Positions 31,581 to 40,085 of a DNA stretch of 64,000 nucleotides are shown piece by piece. The translations under genes were made by a program, and so were the position numbers. The notes under the pieces are model-generated. The model ran no database searches and was not told where the DNA came from. It was given only the letters and a program-made list of their open reading frames with translations. The stretch spans positions 14,319 to 78,318 of the forward strand of contig JBBPIU010000001.1 of assembly GCA_038040245.1 (NCBI GenBank), in the 5' to 3' direction. Each line of letters begins with the position of its first letter. The first letter of the stretch is position 1. This stretch comes from RBG-16-66-20 sp038040245 (GTDB lineage: Bacteria > Pseudomonadota > Gammaproteobacteria > Burkholderiales > SG8-39).

Positions 31581-31867
31581 CCGAGCTCGGCGAACTGCTG
31601 CCCGGCGAGCGCATCGTGCTCGCCTTCCTGGAATTGATGCAGCCGTCGCTGCCGGAGTGCGCCGCGTCGCTGCATGGCGAAGGCGTGCGCGGCCTGCGGG
31701 TGGTGCCGGTGTTCCTCGGCATGGGCGGACATCTGAAGGATGACTTGCCAAAGCTCGTCGCGAAGATTCGTGGGCATTTTCCGGATCTGCAGATCACCGT
31801 TGATCCGCCGATCGGCGAGCAGCCTGAAGTCATAGCGGCAATAGCGCGCGCGATAGCGGCGCGCTAG
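31487..31867 (+). CDS. cbiX: CbiX-type sirohydrochlorin chelatase (short form)
   Basis: 126 residues from GTG 31487, lying 94 bases inside the end of cobA. The catalytic histidine lies in VILFSHGARDPQWARPF and the second in FLGMGGHLKDDLP; LAFLELMQPSLPE is the family's metal-site region. Short CbiX proteins act as homodimers that insert Fe2+ or Co2+ into sirohydrochlorin; beside sulfite reductase, iron (siroheme) is expected. Last gene of the cysI operon; the stop lies one base from the convergent dsbB stop. Confidence 0.9.
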   Translation: MAKQAIVRRAVILFSHGARDPQWARPFQQLVTELGELLPGERIVLAFLELMQPSLPECAASLHGEGVRGLRVVPVFLGMGGHLKDDLPKLVAKIRGHFPDLQITVDPPIGEQPEVIAAIARAIAAR

Positions 31868-31868
31868 T

Positions 31869-32351
31869 TCAGCGCCTGCGGAAGGCGAGCCAGGCGGCGT
31901 ACAGCGCCAGCGCCGCGAAGCAGGCAAGCGACCACTCGGCAATGGAGAAGCCGAGGAACCTCCAATTCACCTCCGCGCACTGTCCCGAACCCAGAAACAG
32001 TTTCTCGAGCAGGCGGCGAAGGGGGAAGTTCTCCATCATGAAGAAGAGGTCCGGGCCGCACGCAGGCACTTGATCCACCGGAAGATGCTGCAGCCAGACC
32101 TGGCGCGCCGCGACGCCGAAGCCGCCCAGCGCCAGAACGGCCGCAACGGCGCAATAGACGGCATTGCCCGTCTTTTTCGGGCCATGCAGTGCAGCAATGG
32201 CGAATACCGCGATCACCCCATAGTAGAAGCCCCGCTGCACCAGGCACAGCGGACAGGGGCCCTGGCTGTCGAAGTATTGCAGGTAGTAGCCGAACCCGAG
32301 CAGCCCGGCGCAAACCAGCGCCGGCGCCGCGTAAAGAAGCCCGTGTTTCAT
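31869..32351 (-). CDS. dsbB: Disulfide bond formation protein B
   Basis: 160 residues, starting at ATG 32351. Four membrane helices with the two periplasmic cysteine pairs: CPLC after helix 1 (SQGPCPLCLVQR) and the loop pair C-GPDLF...GSGQC between helices 3 and 4. DsbB re-oxidises DsbA and passes electrons to ubiquinone. The partner dsbA is not in the window. Five bases after the TetR gene, so perhaps read through from the AtuA-2 operon, although its function is unrelated. Confidence 0.94.
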   Translation of the reverse strand: MKHGLLYAAPALVCAGLLGFGYYLQYFDSQGPCPLCLVQRGFYYGVIAVFAIAALHGPKKTGNAVYCAVAAVLALGGFGVAARQVWLQHLPVDQVPACGPDLFFMMENFPLRRLLEKLFLGSGQCAEVNWRFLGFSIAEWSLACFAALALYAAWLAFRRR

Positions 32352-32356
32352 GGAAA

Positions 32357-32941
32357 TTATTTTAAGAGAAGGCGCGCGGCCTGCGCCGCCACTTCGTCCA
32401 GCGACAGGCGGCCGCCGGGGCGGTACCACTTCGCGGCCCAGTTGATCGCGCCGAGCACCAACAGCCGCGCGAGCTGCGGGTCGCCCGAGATGAGCTTTTC
32501 GCGCGCGAGTTCATCCAGCATCTTCTGCCAGAGCGCGTCGTAGCGGTCCCTGAGCGCGATCACGCGGCGCCGGTTGCCGGGCGTGAGCGAACGCCAGTCG
32601 TAGAGCAGCACCGGGATGAAGTCGTTGCCATCTTCCAGGATGGTGCCCAGGTGGGAGCGTACGAGCCGGCGGAACTTCTCCTGCGGCGGCAGGCGCTCGG
32701 CGAGCACCGCCTCGGACCTGCGCAAACCCTCGGTGAGGCCCTGCTCCATCACCGCGAGCAGCATCTCCTGCTTGTTGGGGAAGTGGTAGAACGGGCTGCC
32801 CGAATGCATGCCGGCGGCCGACGAGATGTCGCGGACGGTGGCGCCGTCGAAGCCCTTCTCACGGAACAGGCGCGCGCAGACGCGCAGCAGCGCCTCGCGG
32901 CGGTTGCCGTCGGCCGGATCCTTTTTTGTTTTTCTTTTCAA
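32357..32941 (-). CDS. TetR-family transcriptional regulator
   Basis: 194 residues. The N-terminal TetR helix-turn-helix is RVCARLFREKGFDGATVRDI...AGMHSGSPFYHFPNKQEML; the C-terminal ligand domain resembles the FadR/AcuR-type group. ATG 32941 overlaps the stop of the AtuA C-terminal-like gene (ATGA), so it is the third gene of the AtuA-2 operon and probably controls it, or the divergent importer operon, in response to an acyl-CoA or free acid. The lysine-rich start (MKRKTKKDP) uses AT-rich codons. Confidence 0.92.
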   Translation of the reverse strand: MKRKTKKDPADGNRREALLRVCARLFREKGFDGATVRDISSAAGMHSGSPFYHFPNKQEMLLAVMEQGLTEGLRRSEAVLAERLPPQEKFRRLVRSHLGTILEDGNDFIPVLLYDWRSLTPGNRRRVIALRDRYDALWQKMLDELAREKLISGDPQLARLLVLGAINWAAKWYRPGGRLSLDEVAAQAARLLLK

Positions 32942-33291
32942 TCTTTACGCAACCTCGGGAGATCGGCGGGCGCCTCGATTTCCATGCGCAACAGCTGCGC
33001 GGCGACGTTCTTGCCGAGGTTGTCCATCCTGAGCGAGCGCGCCGCGCCGCCCTGCAGCGCGCCGTTGAGCACGATCTTGAGCGCAAGGATATTGTCCAGC
33101 GGCCAGAGCTCCACGGGCCCCGCGCCCATCGCGGCGAAATGCTTTGCGAGTCGCTCCTTGGTGACTTCGCGCTTGAGCACCGCGTAGGTCTCGGCGTCGA
33201 AGGCAAACAGGCCGATGTCCGCGCGGTCCGCCTTGTCGCCCGAGCGTGCGTGAGCGATTTTCCAGAGGGGCGTGAGGGTCAATTGCGGCAT
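32938..33291 (-). CDS. AtuA C-terminal-like domain protein, pair 2
   Basis: 117 residues; start ATG 33291 overlaps the AtuA stop (ATGA). Same small domain as at 18871, with the conserved IAHARSGDKADRADIGLFAF and a C-terminal NILALKIVLNGALQGGAARSL. It is more diverged from pair 1 than would be expected from a recent duplication. Predicted partner of the adjacent AtuA-like protein; biochemical role unknown. Confidence 0.85.
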   Translation of the reverse strand: MPQLTLTPLWKIAHARSGDKADRADIGLFAFDAETYAVLKREVTKERLAKHFAAMGAGPVELWPLDNILALKIVLNGALQGGAARSLRMDNLGKNVAAQLLRMEIEAPADLPRLRKD

Positions 33292-34673
33292 CAGATTTTT
33301 TCGATTTCTATTTTCATGTTTTTTTCTGCAAGATCTCTCGAAACCAAAGTCGGCCAAATTCCCAACAGTTCTTTTGCGGGCTGTACGCCCTTCATGCTGC
33401 CGACGTACGGCGGACCCGAAAGACCCAGCCAGGGGAAAAGCCTGCCGAAGCCGTCCGCGATCCGCCGGTCCTTCGTGCGGATGGTCATGCGCAGGAAACA
33501 CTCGTTCAGTTCATCCCGGTACGTCGGATCGGCGTTCTCGCCCAGCAGGGAGTTGTAGCCGATGTACTCGATGTTCGTGTCTTCGACCGCCCAGCCGCGC
33601 TCCTCGACCAGCGTCTGGATGATTTGCGCGCTTTTCTCGCATTTGGCATAGGCCTCGGGCCAGGCGAAGCCGATCATCCCGGTGCCCATCCAGCCGTCCT
33701 GGTAGCCGGCGACGATTTTCAGCCTGGCCGGCCGCGCCGCGCCCGAGGCGCCGGAAATCCGCACCCGGTCGCCGCCTTCGTCGTCGAACCTGAGCGTGCC
33801 CATGTCGAGCACCACGTCGGGCGAAACGTAGGCGTGCGGGTTGTGCACCTCGTAGAGCAGCTGCTGGCGGATGGTGTCGAAGGAGATCAGGCCGCCCGTG
33901 CCCGGAGGCTTGGTAAAGAGCGCGCTGCCGTCTTCGGACACTTCGGCGATCGGATAGCCGAGGTGCGCGTAGTCGGGCACCTTGGCCCATTCCCCGGCCG
34001 AGCCGAAATTGCCGCCCGAGCCCTGACCCGAACATTCGAGCAGGTGGCCCAGCGTCAGGCCGGCGGCCATCCGGTTCCAGTCGTCCCAATGCCAGCCGAA
34101 CTCGTGCGCCAGTGGCCCGAGCGTGAGCGCGGCATCCGCGACGCGCCCCGTGAGCACGATGTCGGCGCCGCGCGACAAGGCGTCTGCGATCGGTTGCGCG
34201 CCCAGATAGGTGTTGGCGAACAACATGCGCTCGCGCACCGCCGCGATGTCGGCGCCGGTGTCCATGTGCGCGAGCGGCTCGCCCGCCGCGCGCAGCTCGT
34301 CGATGCGTTCCAGCACCGAATCGCCGCTGACGGTGGCGATGGTCGCTTGCCAGCCCTGGTCGCGGAACGCGCGCGCAATGGCTTCGCGCGCCCCCTGCGG
34401 GTTCAGGCCGCCGGCGTTCAGCACGAACTTGACGCCATGCTTCGCCGCCAGCGGCCAGAGCTCGGTGAGCATCGGCACCGCGTCGCGCGCGTAGCCCGCC
34501 GAAGGGTCCTTCTGCCGGTCTTTCTGCAGGATCGCCAGCGTCAGCTCGGACAGATGGTCGGAGGCGATGTACTGCACGCCGCCGCGCTCGATCGAGGCGC
34601 GCACCGGGCGCCAGGAATCGCCATAGAAACCCAGGCCGGCGCCGATGCGGACGGTTTTCATTGCGTTTTTCAT
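33291..34673 (-). CDS. AtuA-like protein (DUF1446), pair 2
   Basis: 460 residues, the same length as pair 1 but clearly diverged. Family landmarks: RIGAGLGFYGDSWRPV, KFVLNAGGLNPQGAREAI, IVLTGRVADAALTLGPLAHEFGW, HLLECSGQGSGGNF, GYPIAEVSEDG, YQDGWMGTGMIGFAWPEA. Start ATG 34673, or 34658 in MKTVRIG. It is first in a leftward operon with its C-terminal partner, tetR and dsbB, and divergent from the LIV-type importer with its acyl-CoA synthetase, which makes an imported, CoA-activated acid the plausible substrate source. The 3' end (33293-33380) is an AT-rich codon island. Confidence 0.9.
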   Translation of the reverse strand: MKNAMKTVRIGAGLGFYGDSWRPVRASIERGGVQYIASDHLSELTLAILQKDRQKDPSAGYARDAVPMLTELWPLAAKHGVKFVLNAGGLNPQGAREAIARAFRDQGWQATIATVSGDSVLERIDELRAAGEPLAHMDTGADIAAVRERMLFANTYLGAQPIADALSRGADIVLTGRVADAALTLGPLAHEFGWHWDDWNRMAAGLTLGHLLECSGQGSGGNFGSAGEWAKVPDYAHLGYPIAEVSEDGSALFTKPPGTGGLISFDTIRQQLLYEVHNPHAYVSPDVVLDMGTLRFDDEGGDRVRISGASGAARPARLKIVAGYQDGWMGTGMIGFAWPEAYAKCEKSAQIIQTLVEERGWAVEDTNIEYIGYNSLLGENADPTYRDELNECFLRMTIRTKDRRIADGFGRLFPWLGLSGPPYVGSMKGVQPAKELLGIWPTLVSRDLAEKNMKIEIEKI

Positions 34674-34744
34674 CGCAATTCAGTCTAGTTTCCACCCAGG
34701 CGAAAAGCAATTGCTTGCTAGAATTCGCGGCGGGAGGAGAAACG

Positions 34745-35623
34745 CTGAACCAGGTACTGCAACTGCTGCTCGCCGGCGTGGCGCAGGGCTGCGTCTACGC
34801 GCTGGTCGCGCTCGGCTTCGTGCTGATCTACAAGGCGACCGAGACGGTCAATTTCGCGCAGGGCGACCTGATGATGCTGGGCGGCTTCTTCGCGCTCACC
34901 GCCAGCGTGATCCTGGGCTGGCCCTACTGGGCGACCATTCTGTTCGCGGTGGTGGCGATGGCGGTCGTCGGCATGCTCATCGAACGCCTGGTGTTGCATC
35001 CGGTGCTCGGCCAGCCCGCCTTCACCGTGGTGATGATCACCATCGGCATCGGTTACGTGCTGCGCGGGGTGGTGACCATGGTGCCGGGCTGGGGCACGGA
35101 GACCTACCAGATTCCGACCCCGTTCTCCGAAGACGTGTGGCCCCTGGGCGGTGTCGTCCTGCCGGTTCAGCAACTCATGGTGATCGCGATGACCGCGGGA
35201 CTGTGTGCGGCCCTGTATCTGTTTTTCCGCTTCTCGAAGCTGGGCGTCGCGATGCAGGCGACCTCGCAGAACCAGCTCGCCTCGTACTACATGGGCATCC
35301 CGGTGCGGCGGGTGAACATGATGATCTGGGGGCTATCCGCGGCAGTCGCCGCGTTTGCCGGGATCCTGCTTGCACCGGTCACTTTCGTGCACTCCAACAT
35401 GGGGTTCATCGGCCTGAAAGCCTTTCCCGCCGCCGTGGTGGGAGGCTTCGGCAGCGTGCCGGGCGCCATCGTCGGCGGCCTGATCATCGGCGTGGTGGAG
35501 GCGCTCGCGGGTTTCTACCTGGCTGAGGGCTTCAAGGACGTCGCCGCCTACGTGGTCGTGCTTGTCGTGCTGCTGGTCCGGCCCTCGGGCATCTTCGGCG
35601 AAACCGCGCGGAAGAAAGTCTGA
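34745..35623 (+). CDS. livH: Branched-chain-type ABC importer permease, CTG start
   Basis: 292 residues from CTG 34745, chosen because GGAGGAG lies 5 bases upstream and the protein then begins (M)NQVLQLLLAGVAQGCVYAL, exactly where LivH proteins start. A TTG 30 bases upstream is possible, but the ribosome site would then be inside the gene. About eight helices; LivH landmarks LIYKATETVNFAQGDLMMLGG and GLKAFPAAVVGGFGSVPGAIVGG. Together with LivM it forms the membrane channel. First gene of livHMGF-acyl-CoA synthetase-livK. Confidence 0.9.
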   Translation: MNQVLQLLLAGVAQGCVYALVALGFVLIYKATETVNFAQGDLMMLGGFFALTASVILGWPYWATILFAVVAMAVVGMLIERLVLHPVLGQPAFTVVMITIGIGYVLRGVVTMVPGWGTETYQIPTPFSEDVWPLGGVVLPVQQLMVIAMTAGLCAALYLFFRFSKLGVAMQATSQNQLASYYMGIPVRRVNMMIWGLSAAVAAFAGILLAPVTFVHSNMGFIGLKAFPAAVVGGFGSVPGAIVGGLIIGVVEALAGFYLAEGFKDVAAYVVVLVVLLVRPSGIFGETARKKV

Positions 35624-36696
35624 TGCGATTCGTCTTCAAGACGACCTACGACCAGGACATCCGCCTCGCTAAGCACGGCGGGCACCTGTTCTGGTACGGC
35701 CTGCTGATGGCCGCGCTGCTGGCTGCGCCCTGGTGGGCGGGCGAGTACGTGATGTCGCAGCTGCATTTCATCTGCATCTACTCCATCGTCGGCTTCGGGC
35801 TGATGATGCTCACCGGCTTCACGGGCCAGATCTCGCTCGGACACGCGGCGTTCCTCGCTGTCGGCGCCTACACCGAGGCGCTGATGCAGGCCGCGGGCGT
35901 GCCGTTCTTCATCTCGATCGCCTGCGCGGCGCTGTTCTCCGCGGCCGCGGGGATCATCGTCGGGCTGCCGGCGCTGCGGCTCAAGGGCATCTATCTCGCC
36001 ATCGCCACGATCGCCTTCAACGTGATCGTCGAGGAGATCATCACGCGCTGGCACGGTCTCACCGGCGGCAACGAAGGCAAGCACCTGAAGCCGGTCGAGA
36101 TCCTCGGCTGGAAGCTGGCATCCGACGCCGAGTTCTACTACCTGTGTCTCGCGCTCACGGTGCTTTGCTGCCTGGCGTGCGTGAACCTGCTGCGCTCGCC
36201 AACCGGCCGCGCCTTCGTCGCGATCCGCGACTCGGAAATCTCGGCCTCGTGCATGGGCGTCAACCTCGCCAAGTACAAGACCATGTCGTTCGCCTTCTCG
36301 GCGGCGCTTACCGGCGTCGGCGGCGCGCTCTATGCGCACAAGATCGCCTTCATCTCGCCCGAGCAGTTCACGCTGTTCGCCTCGATCGAGCTGATCACCA
36401 TCGTGATCCTCGGCGGCATCGGCTTCCTGCACGGCGCGGTGCTGGGCGCCGCGTTCATCATCGTGCTGCCGCAGCTGATCTCCATCGCCAAGGACTGGCT
36501 GCCCGGGGGCCTGGCGCCCGCGGGTCTGCAGACGGTGGTGTTCGGCCTGATCCTCATCCTGTTCATCATCTTCGAGCCGCTCGGCCTGTACGGGCGCTGG
36601 CTCAAGGTGCGCACCTGGTTCGAGCTGTTCCCCTTCTATCGCCGCGGCATGTTCCGCCGGCAAAAGAGCTACATGAAATCGGAGCGGCTGCGATGA
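35623..36696 (+). CDS. livM: Branched-chain-type ABC importer permease
   Basis: 357 residues; the ATG shares one base with the livH stop (TGATG). LivM features: YSIVGFGLMMLTGFTGQISLGHAAFLAVGAY, GIYLAIATIAFNVIVEEI, RDSEISASCMGVNLAKYK, and ILGGIGFLHGAVLGAAF. The soluble C-terminal tail is longer and more basic than usual (FYRRGMFRRQKSYMKSERLR). Second membrane subunit of the importer. Confidence 0.92.
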   Translation: MRFVFKTTYDQDIRLAKHGGHLFWYGLLMAALLAAPWWAGEYVMSQLHFICIYSIVGFGLMMLTGFTGQISLGHAAFLAVGAYTEALMQAAGVPFFISIACAALFSAAAGIIVGLPALRLKGIYLAIATIAFNVIVEEIITRWHGLTGGNEGKHLKPVEILGWKLASDAEFYYLCLALTVLCCLACVNLLRSPTGRAFVAIRDSEISASCMGVNLAKYKTMSFAFSAALTGVGGALYAHKIAFISPEQFTLFASIELITIVILGGIGFLHGAVLGAAFIIVLPQLISIAKDWLPGGLAPAGLQTVVFGLILILFIIFEPLGLYGRWLKVRTWFELFPFYRRGMFRRQKSYMKSERLR

Positions 36697-37457
36697 GCTT
36701 CTTCAACGTGGAAAACCTCGGCATCCGCTTCGGCGGCGTGGTCGCGGTGGACCAGGTCAGCTTCGAGGTGAAGCGCGGCGAGTGCTACACCATCATCGGG
36801 CCGAACGGCGCCGGCAAGACCACCATCTTCAATCTCATCGGACTGCTCTATCCCGCGACATCGGGGAAAATATTTTTTCAGCAAAAGGAACTGACCAATT
36901 TCTCGCCGTACCGGGTTGCGGAGCTCGGCATTGCGCGCACCTTCCAGAACATCGAGTTGTTCGAGCACGCCACCGTGCTGCAGAACCTGCTGATCGGCCG
37001 CCACCGCCATCGCAAGACCTCCCTGTGGCAGGAGCTGCTGTTTACGTCGTCGGTGCGCAAGGCGGAACTGGCGCAGCGCGAGGCGGTGGAGAAAGTGATC
37101 GATTTCCTCGACCTGGCGAAAGTCCGCGACAGCCTCGTCGCCGGCCTGCCCTATGGCGTGCGCAAGGTGGTGGAACTCGGCCGCGCGCTCGCCACCGAGC
37201 CGAAATTGCTGTTGCTCGACGAGCCATCCTCGGGCCTCAACCCCGAGGAAACCGACGAGATGGCGTTCTGGATCGAGGACATCAAGCGCCACCTCGGGGT
37301 GACCGTGCTGATGGTCGAGCACGACATGAACCTGGTGTCGCGCGTTTCGGACCGGGTGCTGGCGCTGAATCTCGGTTCCGTGATCGCGCAAGGCACGCCG
37401 GCGGAGGTGCAGGCGCATCCGGCGGTCATTGAGGCCTATCTGGGTAAAGCTGCATGA
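36693..37457 (+). CDS. livG: Branched-chain-type ABC importer ATPase
   Basis: 254 residues from ATG 36693, overlapping the livM stop (ATGA). ABC ATPase: Walker A GPNGAGKT, Q-loop ARTFQNIELF, Walker B LLLLDEPSSGLNPEE, H-loop VEHDMNLVSRVSDR. The usual LSGGQ signature is replaced by the LPYGVRKVVELGRAL segment typical of LivG. AT-rich codons at 36856-36905 encode GKIFFQQKELTNF. It forms a heterodimer with LivF. Confidence 0.93.
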   Translation: MSFFNVENLGIRFGGVVAVDQVSFEVKRGECYTIIGPNGAGKTTIFNLIGLLYPATSGKIFFQQKELTNFSPYRVAELGIARTFQNIELFEHATVLQNLLIGRHRHRKTSLWQELLFTSSVRKAELAQREAVEKVIDFLDLAKVRDSLVAGLPYGVRKVVELGRALATEPKLLLLDEPSSGLNPEETDEMAFWIEDIKRHLGVTVLMVEHDMNLVSRVSDRVLALNLGSVIAQGTPAEVQAHPAVIEAYLGKAA

Positions 37458-38227
37458 GTGAAGCCATTCTCGAGCTTGCCAATGTTGAAGCGAGCTACGG
37501 CCCGGTGCAGGCGCTGCGCGGGGTGACCCTCGCCGTGCCCAAAGGCAAGATCGTGACGGTGCTCGGCGCCAACGGCGCGGGCAAATCCACCATCCTGAAG
37601 ACGATCTCGGGAATCATCGATCCGAGCAAGGGCCAGATCCGCTTCGAAGGCGCGGAGATCCAGAACCGCGACCCGGCCTGGATCGTGCGCCGCGGCATCA
37701 GCCACGTGCCCGAGGGGCGCGAGGTGTTTGCGCTGCTGACAGTGGAAGAGAACCTGCGCATGGGCGCCTACACGCGCAGCGACGCCGAGGGCATCGCGCA
37801 GGACATCGACATGGTCTACGGCTACTTCCCGATCCTGAAGGAGCGCGCGAAGCAGGAGGCCGGCCTGCTCTCGGGCGGGCAGCAGCAGATGCTCTCGATC
37901 AGCCGCGCGCTGCTGTCGCGGCCGACGCTGATGCTGATGGACGAGCCCAGCCTCGGCCTCTCGCCGTTGCTGACGCAGGAGATCTTCCGCATCATCGTGC
38001 GCATCAACCGGGAAAAGGGCACCACCATCCTGCTGGTGGAGCAGAATGCCAACATGGCGCTCGAGGTGGCCGACTACGGCTACGTGCTCGAGGTCGGCCG
38101 CATCGTGATGGAAGATACCTGCAAGCGCCTGCTGGAGAAAGAGGACGTGCAGGAGTTCTATCTCGGCATGAAGGCGCAAGGAGTGAGGGGACAACGCCGA
38201 TGGAAGAAAAAGAAGCAGTGGAGGTAA
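37454..38227 (+). CDS. livF: Branched-chain-type ABC importer ATPase
   Basis: 257 residues; ATG overlaps the livG stop. Walker A GANGAGKS, signature LLSGGQQQMLSISRAL, Walker B LMLMDEPSLGLSP, H-loop LLVEQNANMALEVADYGYVLE. The last 28 bases overlap the acyl-CoA synthetase gene, giving a basic tail (RRWKKKKQWR). Partner ATPase of LivG. Confidence 0.93.
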   Translation: MSEAILELANVEASYGPVQALRGVTLAVPKGKIVTVLGANGAGKSTILKTISGIIDPSKGQIRFEGAEIQNRDPAWIVRRGISHVPEGREVFALLTVEENLRMGAYTRSDAEGIAQDIDMVYGYFPILKERAKQEAGLLSGGQQQMLSISRALLSRPTLMLMDEPSLGLSPLLTQEIFRIIVRINREKGTTILLVEQNANMALEVADYGYVLEVGRIVMEDTCKRLLEKEDVQEFYLGMKAQGVRGQRRWKKKKQWR

Positions 38228-40029
38228 ATACCGTACCCAAGATGTTCTGGCACGGCGTCGCGACCAGGTCCAGGAAAACCATCTGCCGCCAGAAGGAGTT
38301 CGGCGTCTGGCGCCCCGTCACCTGGGACGACCTGGGACGCTCGGCGCGCGAGATCGGCATGGGCCTCGTCGCCTTAGGCTACGAGCCGGCGGAAGTTGTT
38401 TCGATTCTTTCCAACACGCGCCAGGAATGGGTGTTCGCCGACCTGGGCGCGCTGGGGGCTGCGGGCGTGGTCAATGGCATCTACCCGACCGATGCGGCGG
38501 TCCAGGTCGAATACCTGCTGACCGATTCCAGCTCGGTGTTCGTTTTCGTCGAGGACGAGGAGCAGCTGGACAAGGTGCTGGAAGTGCGCGCGCGCGTTCC
38601 CGCGCTGCGCAAGATCTTCGTGTTCGACATGGAGGGTCTGCAGGAGCTGAACGATCCCCAGGTGCTGAGTCTGGACAAGCTGCGCCTGCTCGGCCGCGAG
38701 TACGACGCGGCGCATCCGGGAGAATGGGAGCGGCGCATCGGCCTGCGCAAACCCGAGGACCTCGCGATTCTGGTCTACACCTCCGGCACGACCGGCAAGT
38801 CCAAGGGGGCGATGATTTCGCACAGCAACATCATCGCCACATTGGAATCGCTCGTCCCGGTGTTCACGCAGAACGAACGCGACGAGCGCATGTGCTTCCT
38901 GCCGCTGTGCCACATCGCCGAACGCGTCGGCGGCGAGTATCAGGCCCTGTTCTCGGGCGCTGTGATGAATTTCGTCGAGAACCCGGAAACCGTTCCCGAG
39001 AACGTGCGTGAGATCGCACCCACGGTCTTTCTTGCCGTGCCGCGCGTCTGGGAGAAGTTCTACTCCGGCGTCCTGATCGGGATCAAACAGGCGGGCGCGT
39101 TCCAGCAGTGGGCCTACAAGGTGGCCATAGGGATCGGCTACCGGCAGGCGAAGCTGCGCGAGGAGCGCAAGCCGGTTTCTGCGGGGCGCGCGTTCGCCTT
39201 CTGGCTCGCGCGCCTGCTGGTACTCAACAACGTGCGGCGCGCGATCGGCGTGCATCGCGCGCGCGTGCTTGCGACGGGAGCGGCGCCGATATCGCCGGAC
39301 CTGCTGCGCTGGTACATGGCATTGGGGCTGGAGATGGTGGAGGTCTGGGGCATGACGGAAACCTGCGGCGCCGGTACCGCGAATCCGATTGGACGCGCCA
39401 AGCCGGGGGCGATCGGCCTGCCCGAGCCGACCATCGAAATGAAGGTCTCGCCAGAGGGGGAGCTGCTGGTGCGCAGCGCCACGGTGTTCATGGGCTACCT
39501 GAACCAGCCGGAGAAGACCGCCGAAACCATCAAGGACGGCTGGCTGCACACGGGCGACGTCGGCAAAGTGGACGACGAGGGCTATTTCTACATCACCGAC
39601 CGCATGAAGGACATCATCATCACCGCGGGCGGCAAGAACATCACGCCCTCGGAATTCGAGAACCAGCTCAAGTTCTCGCCCTACATCACCGACGCGGTGG
39701 TGATCGGCGAGAAGCGCCCTTACCTGACCTCGCTCATCATGATCGACCACGAGAACGTGGAGAAATTCGCGCAGGACAACGCCGTTCCGTTCTCCAACTA
39801 CGCGAGCCTGTGCCGGCGCCCGGAGGTGCAGGAACTGATCCAGTCCGAGATCGATCGCATCAACAAGGCGTTCGCGCGCGCAGAGCAGGTGAAGAAGTTC
39901 CGCTTGATCGAGCAGAAGCTGACCGCCGAGGACGAGGAGCTGACGCCGACCATGAAGCTCAAGCGCAGGCTGGTGAATGAAAAATACAAGGACCTGATCG
40001 AGTCCATGTATATGAAGGAAGCCGCTTAG
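38200..40029 (+). CDS. Acyl-CoA synthetase (long-chain/FAA1 type) inside the ABC importer operon
   Basis: 609 residues. AMP-forming ligase motifs: ILVYTSGTTGKSKGAMISH (P-loop), LPLCHIAERVGGEY, VEVWGMTETCGAG, HTGDVGKVDDEGYFYITDRM, KDIIITAGGKNITPSEFEN. The GGKNITPSEFEN form is that of the AMP-binding/FAA1 group, distinct from the FadD at 15220. The start overlaps livF by 28 bases, and livK follows 56 bases later, so import and CoA activation are encoded as one unit, trapping the substrate on entry. Substrate is inferred to be a carboxylic acid rather than an amino acid. Confidence 0.92.
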   Translation: MEEKEAVEVNTVPKMFWHGVATRSRKTICRQKEFGVWRPVTWDDLGRSAREIGMGLVALGYEPAEVVSILSNTRQEWVFADLGALGAAGVVNGIYPTDAAVQVEYLLTDSSSVFVFVEDEEQLDKVLEVRARVPALRKIFVFDMEGLQELNDPQVLSLDKLRLLGREYDAAHPGEWERRIGLRKPEDLAILVYTSGTTGKSKGAMISHSNIIATLESLVPVFTQNERDERMCFLPLCHIAERVGGEYQALFSGAVMNFVENPETVPENVREIAPTVFLAVPRVWEKFYSGVLIGIKQAGAFQQWAYKVAIGIGYRQAKLREERKPVSAGRAFAFWLARLLVLNNVRRAIGVHRARVLATGAAPISPDLLRWYMALGLEMVEVWGMTETCGAGTANPIGRAKPGAIGLPEPTIEMKVSPEGELLVRSATVFMGYLNQPEKTAETIKDGWLHTGDVGKVDDEGYFYITDRMKDIIITAGGKNITPSEFENQLKFSPYITDAVVIGEKRPYLTSLIMIDHENVEKFAQDNAVPFSNYASLCRRPEVQELIQSEIDRINKAFARAEQVKKFRLIEQKLTAEDEELTPTMKLKRRLVNEKYKDLIESMYMKEAA

Positions 40030-40085
40030 GGTGCTAAAGTAGCGGACACAGGGATAAAATGCCCATTCCGCTAGAGGAGAAAATC

